Of a stretch of 64,000 nt of DNA, positions 28,840 through 36,248 are shown one piece after another (the stretch's first letter is position 1; every line of letters starts with the position of its first letter). The translations under genes were made by a program, and so were the position numbers. The stretch is from Rhodothermales bacterium (lineage in GTDB: Bacteria > Bacteroidota > Rhodothermia > Rhodothermales > UBA10348): NCBI GenBank assembly GCA_040221055.1, contig JAVJVN010000012.1, positions 236,890 through 300,889 on the forward strand, in the 5' to 3' direction. Under the pieces are notes generated by a model. It was given only the letters and a program-made list of their open reading frames with translations. It was not told the DNA's origin and made no database searches.

Positions 28840-30488
28840 GTGATGGGAGAGTCACCGGCATCCGCTCCATGGAACGGATAGGCAAAATGGGTGGGTGGAT
28901 TGAAGTTTTCCTTGATGGACCGGGCCGATACCCAGCGCACGAGATTCAGATAGGAACCTGCTTTATCGTTCGTGCCCGAGGCACGGGCACCACCGAATGG
29001 CTGTTGCCCGACTACGGCTCCCGTCGGCTTGTCATTGATGTAGAAATTGCCGGCGTTGTCTCCCAGTGCCTCCGTGGCACGGGCGATGACGGCACGATCG
29101 CGGGCGAAGATAGCACCGGTCAGCGCGTAGGGGCTCGACGTATCGATCAATGTCATGGTTTCTTCGAACTTCGCGTCGTCATACACGAAAACCGTGACGA
29201 CGGGCCCGAAGATTTCCTCACACATGGTCCGATAGCGCGGATCCGTCGTGAGCAGCACGGTAGGCTCGATGAAATAGCCTTCCTTGTCCGAATAAGAACC
29301 CCCGGCCACGATTTCCACGTCGGGTGATTGCTTGGCGTGATCAATGTATCCCGTAATGCTGTCGAAGGCTTTTCGGTCGATGACGGCATTCACGAAGTTC
29401 GTGAAGTCCTCGACCGGTCCCATCTTGACTTCCGCCAACTGGGCCGTCATGCTTTCCCGGACTGCGCCCCAGCGGGACTTGGGGATGAAGACACGGGATG
29501 CGGCCGAACACTTCTGTCCCTGATACTCGAATCCGCCGCGAACGATGGCGGTCGCGACCTCCTCAGCGCCCGCGCTGGGGTGCATGAGGATGAAGTCCTT
29601 GCCACCGGTCTCACCGACAATCCGGGGGTACGAACGGTAGCCGGCAATATTGGTACCGATCGTTTTCCACATGAACTGGAACGTACCGGTCGATCCGGTG
29701 AAGTGGAGTCCAGCAAGGTGTTCGCTGGCGAACACGTGTTGCCCCACCGTCGGACCAGGACCCGGAATCATGTTGATGACCCCAGGCGGCAAACCGGCGG
29801 CTTCAAGGAGTTTGTAGATGTACCACGAGCTCAGGATGGATGTGCTGGCCGGTTTCCAAAGCACCGTGTTGCCCATGAGGGCCGGTGCCGCGGCAAGATT
29901 GCCGGAGATCGACGTGAAGTTGAACGGCGCCACGGCAAAGACGAAACCCTCGAGGGCGCGATACTGGGACCGATTCCAGATACCGGCGTCGGAAATGGGC
30001 TGATCCTGGTAGATCTGCTCCATGAAATGAACATTGAACCGGAAAAAATCGATGAGTTCGCATGCCGCATCGATTTCCGCCTGCATAGTGTTCTTGCTCT
30101 GGCCGAGCATGGTGGCGGCATTGATGGTGTCGCGCCACGGCCCCGCAAGCAACTCGGCGGCACGCAGGAAGACGGCCGCTCGATCCGTCCAGTGCATCCC
30201 GGCCCAGTCGGCACGGGCCGACATGGACGACGCGATGGCCGACTGGATTTCGGGGCCATCGACCTCATGGGCCACACCCAATTTCAAGGCGAGGTCATGC
30301 GGTGCCACGACGTCATGGGTCTTTCCCGTATGGATTTCCTTGCCCCCGATGACGGCTGGAATATCAAAGGTTTCCTTCCGCATGGAAGCCAACCGGGCAC
30401 GCAAGGCGACACGATCCGGCGAACCGGGCTCGTAGGTGCGGACCGGCTCGTTCACGGGATATGGAGGGGTGGCAATCTGGTTGTTCAT
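28836..30488 (-). CDS. pruA: L-glutamate gamma-semialdehyde dehydrogenase (P5C dehydrogenase)
   Basis: 550 residues from ATG 30488. It oxidises glutamate semialdehyde, the open form of pyrroline-5-carboxylate, to glutamate with NAD+, the last step of proline and ornithine/arginine catabolism. It is the stand-alone form without a PutA proline dehydrogenase. ALDH marks: FAVAPFNFTSI, the NAD loop FTGSTGTF, catalytic Glu293 in VGETGGKDF, catalytic Cys327 in YQGQKCSAASR, and the C-terminal QQPFGGARASGTNDKAG. It leads a four-gene operon, with a palindrome 43 bp upstream of its start codon. Confidence 0.95.
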   Translation of the reverse strand: MNNQIATPPYPVNEPVRTYEPGSPDRVALRARLASMRKETFDIPAVIGGKEIHTGKTHDVVAPHDLALKLGVAHEVDGPEIQSAIASSMSARADWAGMHWTDRAAVFLRAAELLAGPWRDTINAATMLGQSKNTMQAEIDAACELIDFFRFNVHFMEQIYQDQPISDAGIWNRSQYRALEGFVFAVAPFNFTSISGNLAAAPALMGNTVLWKPASTSILSSWYIYKLLEAAGLPPGVINMIPGPGPTVGQHVFASEHLAGLHFTGSTGTFQFMWKTIGTNIAGYRSYPRIVGETGGKDFILMHPSAGAEEVATAIVRGGFEYQGQKCSAASRVFIPKSRWGAVRESMTAQLAEVKMGPVEDFTNFVNAVIDRKAFDSITGYIDHAKQSPDVEIVAGGSYSDKEGYFIEPTVLLTTDPRYRTMCEEIFGPVVTVFVYDDAKFEETMTLIDTSSPYALTGAIFARDRAVIARATEALGDNAGNFYINDKPTGAVVGQQPFGGARASGTNDKAGSYLNLVRWVSARSIKENFNPPTHFAYPFHGADAGDSPIT

Positions 30489-30806
30489 CGGTACTCGGGT
30501 CAGGTAAAGATCAAACCTCAATGTACTCACTCAAACGGGCCGTTTGAACCCTTTCATTCAAACTTCCAAAGGCATGGAATACCCTTGGATACGGCAATTC
30601 TTTCCGTCGAAGTGCACAAGTTTCCGGCGTACGTGCCCATGCAGGTCCGCTCCGGAAGAACGCCCTATGTCATGCGTTCAGTAGGGAAAAACGCCTCATT
30701 CACGCATTCAGGGCCATCCTTTCGGACGAATCCTGTCTGAATCGTCCACGCGCCGGAATCAGGCACAGCATTCGCATGCACCGAGGATGAACAAACCCGA
30801 ACGACC
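30489..30806. other. 318-bp divergent intergenic region
   Basis: It lies between pruA (minus) and the GvpL/F fusion (plus). It contains a 17-bp perfect palindrome (30531-30547) and two further TCAAAC copies at 30511 and 30558. The right two-thirds (about 30570-30800) shows no convincing RNA fold, ORF or repeat to me. Promoters for both genes must be here, but I cannot place -10/-35 boxes with confidence. Confidence 0.7.
30531..30547. promoter_or_regulatory. Palindromic operator candidate upstream of pruA
   Basis: TCAAACGG-G-CCGTTTGA is a perfect 8-bp inverted repeat around one base. Extra TCAAAC half-sites lie at 30511-30516, 20 bp away, and at 30558-30563. A GntR regulator is encoded at the end of the pruA operon and is the natural candidate ligand. 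No binding evidence. Confidence 0.45.
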
Positions 30807-33683
30807 GTGAATCAATCTACCCAAATGGACGAGGCCCGCAAGGCGGTCAAGAAGCAGTTGCTTCAGACGCTCATGCAACAGGCCGTTGAAGATCTGGCCT
30901 CGGAAAGCGACGACGCCATCAAGGAACAGATACAGTCTGTTTCCATCGATCTCGAACCCCTTCGACTGCGGATAGAGCAGGTCGCACAGGAGCAGGTCCA
31001 GCGCGCAACGCGCATTGACGACGCCGTCCTGACCAATATGGTGCACGGCTGCATCGAGAACGTGGATCTGGAGGTCTATCGGAAGGCGGTGGATCACACG
31101 GTTGGATCCGTCCTGCATTCCCACATAGAGGACATTGCCCGCTCGGTCGCTGAGGAGCAGTCGGAACGCTTGGTAGCGGCATCTGATGTGGAGTCCCTGG
31201 CGACGGCCGCCATGCGTTCGCGGGTGACAACCATCATGAGTGGTCTGGACGTGGATATCCATGCGTTGATGGACGCTGAGGCCGAACGCCGGGTGGATAC
31301 ACAATCAGCGCTGGTCGCCCAGGCAACGGAGGTCGTCCGTGATCTGCTCGTAACCAAGGCCGTCGATGCAGCCATGACCCACCTGGACGAAGATGCCATT
31401 CATCAACAGATCCAGGCCGAAGCCAGCCGACGGACCGACCATGCGTCGCCGTTGGTGGAACAGGTGTCAAGCCAACTGCGGGACGCTCTGGTACAAAAGG
31501 CCGCCGACGTCGCCATTGCCCGTCTGGATGATGTGGATCAGGTGGCGCGCGAGGCGCGCGAACTGGTGTCATTCGACAATGATGCCATCGTGGCGGCATC
31601 CACGCAGCTGCGTGGTCGCATACTTCAGGACATTGCTCGGCGCACGACCAAATCATTCGGGGATGCGGATGATGTGGCCAGCGATGCTGCGGATTGGATT
31701 GACGTTGACCAGCCGGAACTGGTGGCCGCGGCCGAACGCGTCCGGGTCATGGCGCTTGGCATGGTCCGTACCAATGTTGAAGAAATGATTGCCCGGACCG
31801 ACGAAATGGCCGAGGATGCCGGATTGCCGTTCACGGACCAGCACGAATCGGTCCAGGCCGCGGTCCAACTGACCCACGACAGGATTGTTCAGTCCGTGTC
31901 CCGCATTGTCAAGGAACGTCTCGCCGACACCAAACAGATTGCAGCGGCAGCAGCCGACACCATCCCGGCCGAATCCGATGCCATCCAGCGCATTGTCAAG
32001 GCCACCCTGTCCCTGATTGTCGGCGACGTCATCCAGATTACACAGGACCGTCTGAGCCAGGTGGAGAAGCTCTCTTCCGACGCCAGGACTCGCATGCCGG
32101 AGCGGCTTTCGGAGGTTCAATCCGCGGCGTCCATCCTCGAGAACATGCTGCTCCAGGAGGTCTCCGAAGAGGCTGTTTCCTATCTGCATGATATTGAACG
32201 TACGTGCAATGCGGCCCGTGGGAAAGTGACCGACGAGTCACCCATCATGGTCGCTGCTGCCGCGATGGTGGACAGGCTCCAGCAGGAAGTTGCCGCCGTG
32301 GCCGTGAAAGACCTGGCGTCCATCGATGCCCACGCAGACGCTGCGATCTCGTTGGTGCCGTCCGACCATCCGAATTTGAACGCCATTCACCAGGAGGTAC
32401 AGACCAGGTTGGTGGCACGTGTTACGGAATCAGCGCTCGATGCGATCATGGAAACGGATGTCCAGGAATGGGTCCGCTCCGACGATGCACGGCTCGAGTC
32501 CGTAAGGAACGTTCTTCGCGAACGGATCATCGGCCGGATCCTGGCCGATACACTGGGAGGCCTCGGGCAACAGGCCAACCAGTCGTCGGATCTCGAAGAA
32601 CGTGCACTTTTCCAGGAGGCCATGCATGCCGTGGCCAAGCAACAGACCGGGTGGAAGCCCCTGTCGGACATCTCCGACCATGTCGCAGCACCGGTCGCCG
32701 AGCCCGAGCCGGTAGCCACGCCGGTGCCTGAACCCGAGCCCGAGGCTGTAGCCACGCCTGAGCCTGAGCCGACACCGGTCGCCAAGTCATGGGAGGTTTC
32801 CGAGATCTTTGCCCGTGCAGGTGACGGCCACGATGTGGTCCTGGATGTACCGGCCTATGAGGACCACATTTATGTCTATGGCATTGTGGATGTGGACGAG
32901 CTGCACGATCAGGACCTGGACGGGCTGGAAGGCATTGAGACCGGATCGGATGTATACATCTGTTCCAATGGTGACCTGAGTGCCATCGTTTCTTCCGTGC
33001 CGGCGGCCATATACGGCAAGAAACAGCTCGATCAAGGCATGAACGACGCGGCCTGGGTCAAGGAACAGGTACGGCGCCATGCGGCGGTCCTTTCCGCCAT
33101 AGGCGCTCCACGATCCATCGTGCCCCTCAAGTTCGGCGTGGTCCGTGCTTCGATGGAAGACGTCAAACACTATCTGGACAGTCACAGCACGGTATTCCAT
33201 GAAACGTTGGGACGGTTGTCCAACAAACAGGAGTTCAGCGTACGGATCCGGGTGGATCTGCACCGCCTGGGTGAACATGTGCTCGAATCCGATGCGCGGA
33301 TTGATGCCTCCTTGAACGACATGTCCAGCGGTGTGGCCGGTTTCATCCGGGACGAATTGAAGCTCAGGAATCAGGATCCTGACGAGCAGGAAATGGCGAC
33401 CATCATCCAGAACGTCGTTGGCCAGGCTCATGCACGCTTGCAGGATCTGTCCTCCGAGAGTGTGTTCATGAACGCGCCGCCGGCCGGTCCCAAGGATGTC
33501 CAGCGGGTGGTCCTGAATGCCACCTACCTGGTTTCGACGGCCCGGGATGCCGCTTTCGATGCCGAGGTCAATGACATGGCCAACCAGTTCCGCCATTTGG
33601 GTTTCGAAATCCAGGTCAGCGGTCCGTGGGCGCCCTATCACTTTGTTCATCTCAACGATGAATCCCAGGAAATCCCTGCCTGA
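30807..33683 (+). CDS. Giant helical-repeat protein with C-terminal GvpL/GvpF domain
   Basis: 958 residues from GTG 30807; an ATG at 30825 is an alternative. No signal peptide or membrane helix is evident. Residues ~1-146 are helical, with less regular repeats. Residues ~147-585 hold about ten tandem ~44-residue helical units. Residues ~630-660 are a Pro/Glu-rich linker (AEPEPVATPVPEPEPEAVA and on). Residues ~687-948 match the GvpL/GvpF gas-vesicle family: HIYVYGIVD, DLSAIVSSVPAAIYG, RRHAAVLSAIGAPRSIVPLK, FGVV, LNATYLVSTARDAAF, and VSGPWAPYHFV at the end. GvpF/L proteins bind GvpA and help vesicle assembly. No gvpA, gvpC, gvpN or gvpK is nearby. The gene stands alone, bounded by a divergent region and a strong hairpin. 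Function unknown. Confidence 0.85.
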   Translation: MNQSTQMDEARKAVKKQLLQTLMQQAVEDLASESDDAIKEQIQSVSIDLEPLRLRIEQVAQEQVQRATRIDDAVLTNMVHGCIENVDLEVYRKAVDHTVGSVLHSHIEDIARSVAEEQSERLVAASDVESLATAAMRSRVTTIMSGLDVDIHALMDAEAERRVDTQSALVAQATEVVRDLLVTKAVDAAMTHLDEDAIHQQIQAEASRRTDHASPLVEQVSSQLRDALVQKAADVAIARLDDVDQVAREARELVSFDNDAIVAASTQLRGRILQDIARRTTKSFGDADDVASDAADWIDVDQPELVAAAERVRVMALGMVRTNVEEMIARTDEMAEDAGLPFTDQHESVQAAVQLTHDRIVQSVSRIVKERLADTKQIAAAAADTIPAESDAIQRIVKATLSLIVGDVIQITQDRLSQVEKLSSDARTRMPERLSEVQSAASILENMLLQEVSEEAVSYLHDIERTCNAARGKVTDESPIMVAAAAMVDRLQQEVAAVAVKDLASIDAHADAAISLVPSDHPNLNAIHQEVQTRLVARVTESALDAIMETDVQEWVRSDDARLESVRNVLRERIIGRILADTLGGLGQQANQSSDLEERALFQEAMHAVAKQQTGWKPLSDISDHVAAPVAEPEPVATPVPEPEPEAVATPEPEPTPVAKSWEVSEIFARAGDGHDVVLDVPAYEDHIYVYGIVDVDELHDQDLDGLEGIETGSDVYICSNGDLSAIVSSVPAAIYGKKQLDQGMNDAAWVKEQVRRHAAVLSAIGAPRSIVPLKFGVVRASMEDVKHYLDSHSTVFHETLGRLSNKQEFSVRIRVDLHRLGEHVLESDARIDASLNDMSSGVAGFIRDELKLRNQDPDEQEMATIIQNVVGQAHARLQDLSSESVFMNAPPAGPKDVQRVVLNATYLVSTARDAAFDAEVNDMANQFRHLGFEIQVSGPWAPYHFVHLNDESQEIPA
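31245..32561 (+). repeat. Coding repeat array: ~10 units of ~44 codons
   Basis: Unit starts by residue: 147, 193, 240, 284, 331, 372, 416, 460, 503 and 548. Unit lengths run 41-47. A rough consensus is L-x-x-[VI]-x-x-[AI]-[AS]-x-x-A, a polar gap with Asp or Glu, then [VI]-x-A-A-x-x-[VL] and a second helix ending in A-x-x-x-[LV]. Examples of unit starts: LDDVDQVAREA, LADTKQIAAAAA, LSQVEKLSSDA, LHDIERTCNAA, LASIDAHADAA. DNA identity between units is low, so this is an old array rather than a recent expansion. Confidence 0.7.
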
Positions 33684-33709
33684 GCATTGCTCGGGGCGGG
33701 TTTGTTCAG

Positions 33710-33743
33710 CACGGGGCGGCGGACGGAAGTCCGCCGCCCCGTG
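33710..33743 (+). terminator. Strong hairpin after the GvpL/F fusion
   Basis: CACGGGGCGGCGGAC-GGAA-GTCCGCCGCCCCGTG is a 15-bp perfect stem with a GGAA loop, followed by TGTTTGTG rather than a pure T-run. It very likely ends the 30807-33683 transcript. It finishes 14 bp before the next possible start codon. Confidence 0.75.
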
Positions 33744-33757
33744 TGTTTGTGTAAGGT

Positions 33758-35026
33758 ATGGATCCATTGTCCGGGGAAATCGTCAACACGCCCACCATGG
33801 CCTCATTCCGCACATATATGGCATTGCGCTACCTCCGGGGGGCGGAGGGACAGGCCGAGGGCCGGAAATTCCTTCGCCTGGTCATCCGGATCGCAATCGG
33901 AGGAGTGGCCGTCGGCGTGACGACCCTGATTCTGGCACTGGCCGTGGTCCGGGGTTTCAGCGACGAGATCACACGCAAGATCGTGGGATTCGGTGCGCAT
34001 ATCCAGGTGGAAAGCCTGAGGGATGCCCCTCTGGAAGGCGTTGCGGACTTGATGGCGACGGTTTCGGCGCATCCGCAAGTAGCCACCGTGCAGCCGGTCA
34101 TCCAGGAGTTCGTATTGGTTAGATCGTCCAAGACCCACATTGACGGCGTATCCATCTGGGGCACCACACAGGTTCCGGATTACCTGGATGCCTCCATCAT
34201 TGAAGGTTCGGCCCGATTGTCCCCGAATGCATCGGGGATTCCCGTGGTCGTTATCGGCGCTCCACTGGCCAGGACGCTCAACGTTCGAACGGGTGATGTC
34301 CTTACGGCTTTTTCCGTTCCCTCAACCGGGGAGTCCCGCCCTCCCCGGGTAGCCCAGTTCACGGTGGGGGGGATCTATGAGACCTCGCTGGCGGACTTCG
34401 ATGCGCTCTACGTATTTGCAGATGCGGAGCGGGTGCGCAATCTGGTCAGCTACGGGTCGGACCAGGTCACGCGCCTTGATGTGCGGGTCCGGGAGGGGGC
34501 GGATTTCGAACACGTGGCCAATGATCTCGATACCACGTTGGCATTCCCGGCCATGGCACGTCCCATTTCCGAGATCTACCGGAGTCTGTTTGCATGGGTC
34601 GCACTCCAGCAAAGCATCATCCCGCTTGTATTGTCCATCATCGTGTTCGTGGCAGCCGTCAACATCATCGGAACATTGCTCATGCTTATCCTCGAAAAGA
34701 CGGTTGAAATCGGGGTTCTGGGCAGTATGGGCGCACGCGGCAAGGACCTGACGGGCATCTTCATGCGCGTCGGTCTCGGGATCGGGGCCACGGGTGCCGT
34801 AATCGGTTCGCTTCTGGCAATCGTGCTGGCGGTCCTGCAAATCAAGTATGGCATCATTCCGCTTCCGGCCGATGCCTATTACATGAGCAAAGCGCCGATG
34901 GCACTTCGTGTGGAAGACTTCGTCGTCGTATCTTTCGTTACCATTGTCCTGTGTACGGCAGCCGCATGGATTCCCGCACGGTATGCTTCGCGGATCCTGC
35001 CCATAAACGCCATTCGTTCCAGATAA
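33758..35026 (+). CDS. LolC/LolE-type ABC transporter permease
   Basis: 422 residues from ATG 33758, or 409 from ATG 33797, which begins MASFRTYMALRYLRG as LolC/E proteins usually do and may be the true start. Four membrane helices in the FtsX/LolE pattern: one at ~45-65 (IRIAIGGVAVGVTTLILALA), a large periplasmic loop (~70-275), then three at the C-terminus (LVLSIIVFVAAVNIIGTLLM, GATGAVIGSLLAIVLAVL, VVSFVTIVLCTAAAWIPA). LolCDE extracts lipoproteins from the inner membrane. No ATPase (LolD) is adjacent. Confidence 0.85.
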   Translation: MDPLSGEIVNTPTMASFRTYMALRYLRGAEGQAEGRKFLRLVIRIAIGGVAVGVTTLILALAVVRGFSDEITRKIVGFGAHIQVESLRDAPLEGVADLMATVSAHPQVATVQPVIQEFVLVRSSKTHIDGVSIWGTTQVPDYLDASIIEGSARLSPNASGIPVVVIGAPLARTLNVRTGDVLTAFSVPSTGESRPPRVAQFTVGGIYETSLADFDALYVFADAERVRNLVSYGSDQVTRLDVRVREGADFEHVANDLDTTLAFPAMARPISEIYRSLFAWVALQQSIIPLVLSIIVFVAAVNIIGTLLMLILEKTVEIGVLGSMGARGKDLTGIFMRVGLGIGATGAVIGSLLAIVLAVLQIKYGIIPLPADAYYMSKAPMALRVEDFVVVSFVTIVLCTAAAWIPARYASRILPINAIRSR

Positions 35027-35041
35027 CCGCCTCATTACGTC

Positions 35042-35503
35042 ATGATCAAGCCCGGAGATACGGCTCCAGATTTCACCCTTTACAGCCACGAAAAAGAGCC
35101 TTTCCAGTTGTCCGCGCAACGCGGAGTGGTTGTCCTGCTGTTCTTTCCTGGTGCCTTTTCGAGTGTATGCACCACAGAATTGAATGACGTGAACAACGAC
35201 CTGGCGGGTTTCGGCGATGCAACGGTGGTCGGGATTTCCACGGATTCACCGTTTACATTGAATGCGTTCGCGGAACAGAACGGATTCTCGTTCAGACTCC
35301 TGAGTGATCACGATGCCGAGGTGTGTGCCGCGTATGACGTGAAGTACGATCGGGACTTCACGCCCATGCAGCTGGACCGGATTGCCAAACGGGCAGCCTT
35401 CGTGGTTGACAGGGACGGCGTTGTGCAACACGTCCAGATCATGGAACATGCGGGTAAGATGCCCGATCTGGATGCCATAAAGCAGAGTATTGCATCCCTG
35501 TGA
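35042..35503 (+). CDS. Peroxiredoxin (AhpE/BCP-like)
   Basis: 153 residues, thioredoxin fold. The peroxidatic Cys is C43 in FFPGAFSSVCTTE; the usual PxxxTxxC motif has Ser for Thr. A second Cys (AEVCAAYDV) lies in the central region, so a one-Cys AhpE-like or an atypical two-Cys mechanism are both possible. It reduces peroxides with a thiol partner in the cytoplasm. The stop overlaps the moaD start (GTGA), an unusual pairing. Confidence 0.88.
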   Translation: MIKPGDTAPDFTLYSHEKEPFQLSAQRGVVVLLFFPGAFSSVCTTELNDVNNDLAGFGDATVVGISTDSPFTLNAFAEQNGFSFRLLSDHDAEVCAAYDVKYDRDFTPMQLDRIAKRAAFVVDRDGVVQHVQIMEHAGKMPDLDAIKQSIASL

Positions 35504-35745
35504 AGGTCCGTGTATTGTACTTCGCACGCGTAAGGGAAGAAGCGGGATTGGATTCCGAGGAGGTTGAAATGGCGGACGGAGCCACGGTGCAGGACCTGTT
35601 GGATGCCTTGGCCGTCCGGCATCGGATTGTCCGGATCATGCTGCCGTCGCTTCGAACCGGTGTGAATGATCGCTACGCCGGACGGGGAACCACCCTCCAC
35701 GATGGCGATGAGATTGCACTGCTGTCACCGGTGAGTGGAGGATGA
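35500..35745 (+). CDS. moaD: Molybdopterin synthase sulfur-carrier subunit
   Basis: 81 residues, ubiquitin-like fold, GTG start. The C-terminus is GG, the site adenylated and then thiocarboxylated so that MoaD can donate sulfur to the molybdopterin precursor. Core segments: VRVLYFARVREEAGLDSEEV, TVQDLLDALA, HDGDEIALLSPVSGG. It is coupled to moaE downstream by an ATGA overlap, its natural partner. Confidence 0.93.
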   Translation: MKVRVLYFARVREEAGLDSEEVEMADGATVQDLLDALAVRHRIVRIMLPSLRTGVNDRYAGRGTTLHDGDEIALLSPVSGG

Positions 35746-36248
35746 GTACGCCTGCAGACCTCACGGACATGGATATCCGGGTGGGAGAGACCATCCCCGG
35801 AGCGTCGGATGCGGTCGCGTTGTTGGCAGCGCTCGAAGGAGGCGGCATTGCCCTGTTTGCCGGTACGACCCGCCGGTTCACGCGCGGACGGGAGACCGTC
35901 CGGCTTTCCTATGAAGCCCACGTGCCGATGGCGATTGCCGAGTGCCGTCGGCTGGGTGCAGAAGCTGCGGAGCGATGGCCTGTACTGAAAGTGGTCCTGT
36001 GGCACCGCATTGGTGAGGTACCGGTCGGGGAGACCAGCGTCCTGATCGGGGTTGCAACGGCCCACCGTGCCGAGGCCTTCGAGGCGTGCCGATTCCTGAT
36101 CGATGCGCTGAAGGAACGCGTGCCGATCTGGAAGAAGGAGCACTTTGCGGATGGCGGAACGGAGTGGGTCGAGACCGGATGGACGGACTCAGCCGGAAGC
36201 AAGGGCGGCGTCGATGTTCCGCTCAATCCGGGAGATGGGATCGACTGA
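35742..36248 (+). CDS. moaE: Molybdopterin synthase catalytic subunit
   Basis: 168 residues. It converts cyclic pyranopterin monophosphate to molybdopterin with thiocarboxylated MoaD. Family marks: GGGIALFAGTTRRFTRGR, LSYEAHVPMA, VLWHRIGEVPVGETSV, and the active-site lysine region LKERVPIWKKEHF. About 20 residues follow the core (TGWTDSAGSKGGVDVPLNPG) and are encoded within the 60-bp antisense overlap with purC. No other molybdenum-cofactor genes are in the window. Confidence 0.93.
   Translation: MSTPADLTDMDIRVGETIPGASDAVALLAALEGGGIALFAGTTRRFTRGRETVRLSYEAHVPMAIAECRRLGAEAAERWPVLKVVLWHRIGEVPVGETSVLIGVATAHRAEAFEACRFLIDALKERVPIWKKEHFADGGTEWVETGWTDSAGSKGGVDVPLNPGDGID

Noticed and set aside
29328-30740. 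470-codon open frame antisense to pruA
   Set aside because: Same reasoning: pruA has full catalytic motifs, and this product is Arg/Gly/His-rich with no recognisable domain.
30489-33757. Gas-vesicle gene cluster around the GvpL/F fusion
   Set aside because: No gvpA, gvpC, gvpN, gvpK, gvpG or gvpS-like gene occurs on either side. Flanking genes are pruA and a LolC/E-type permease.
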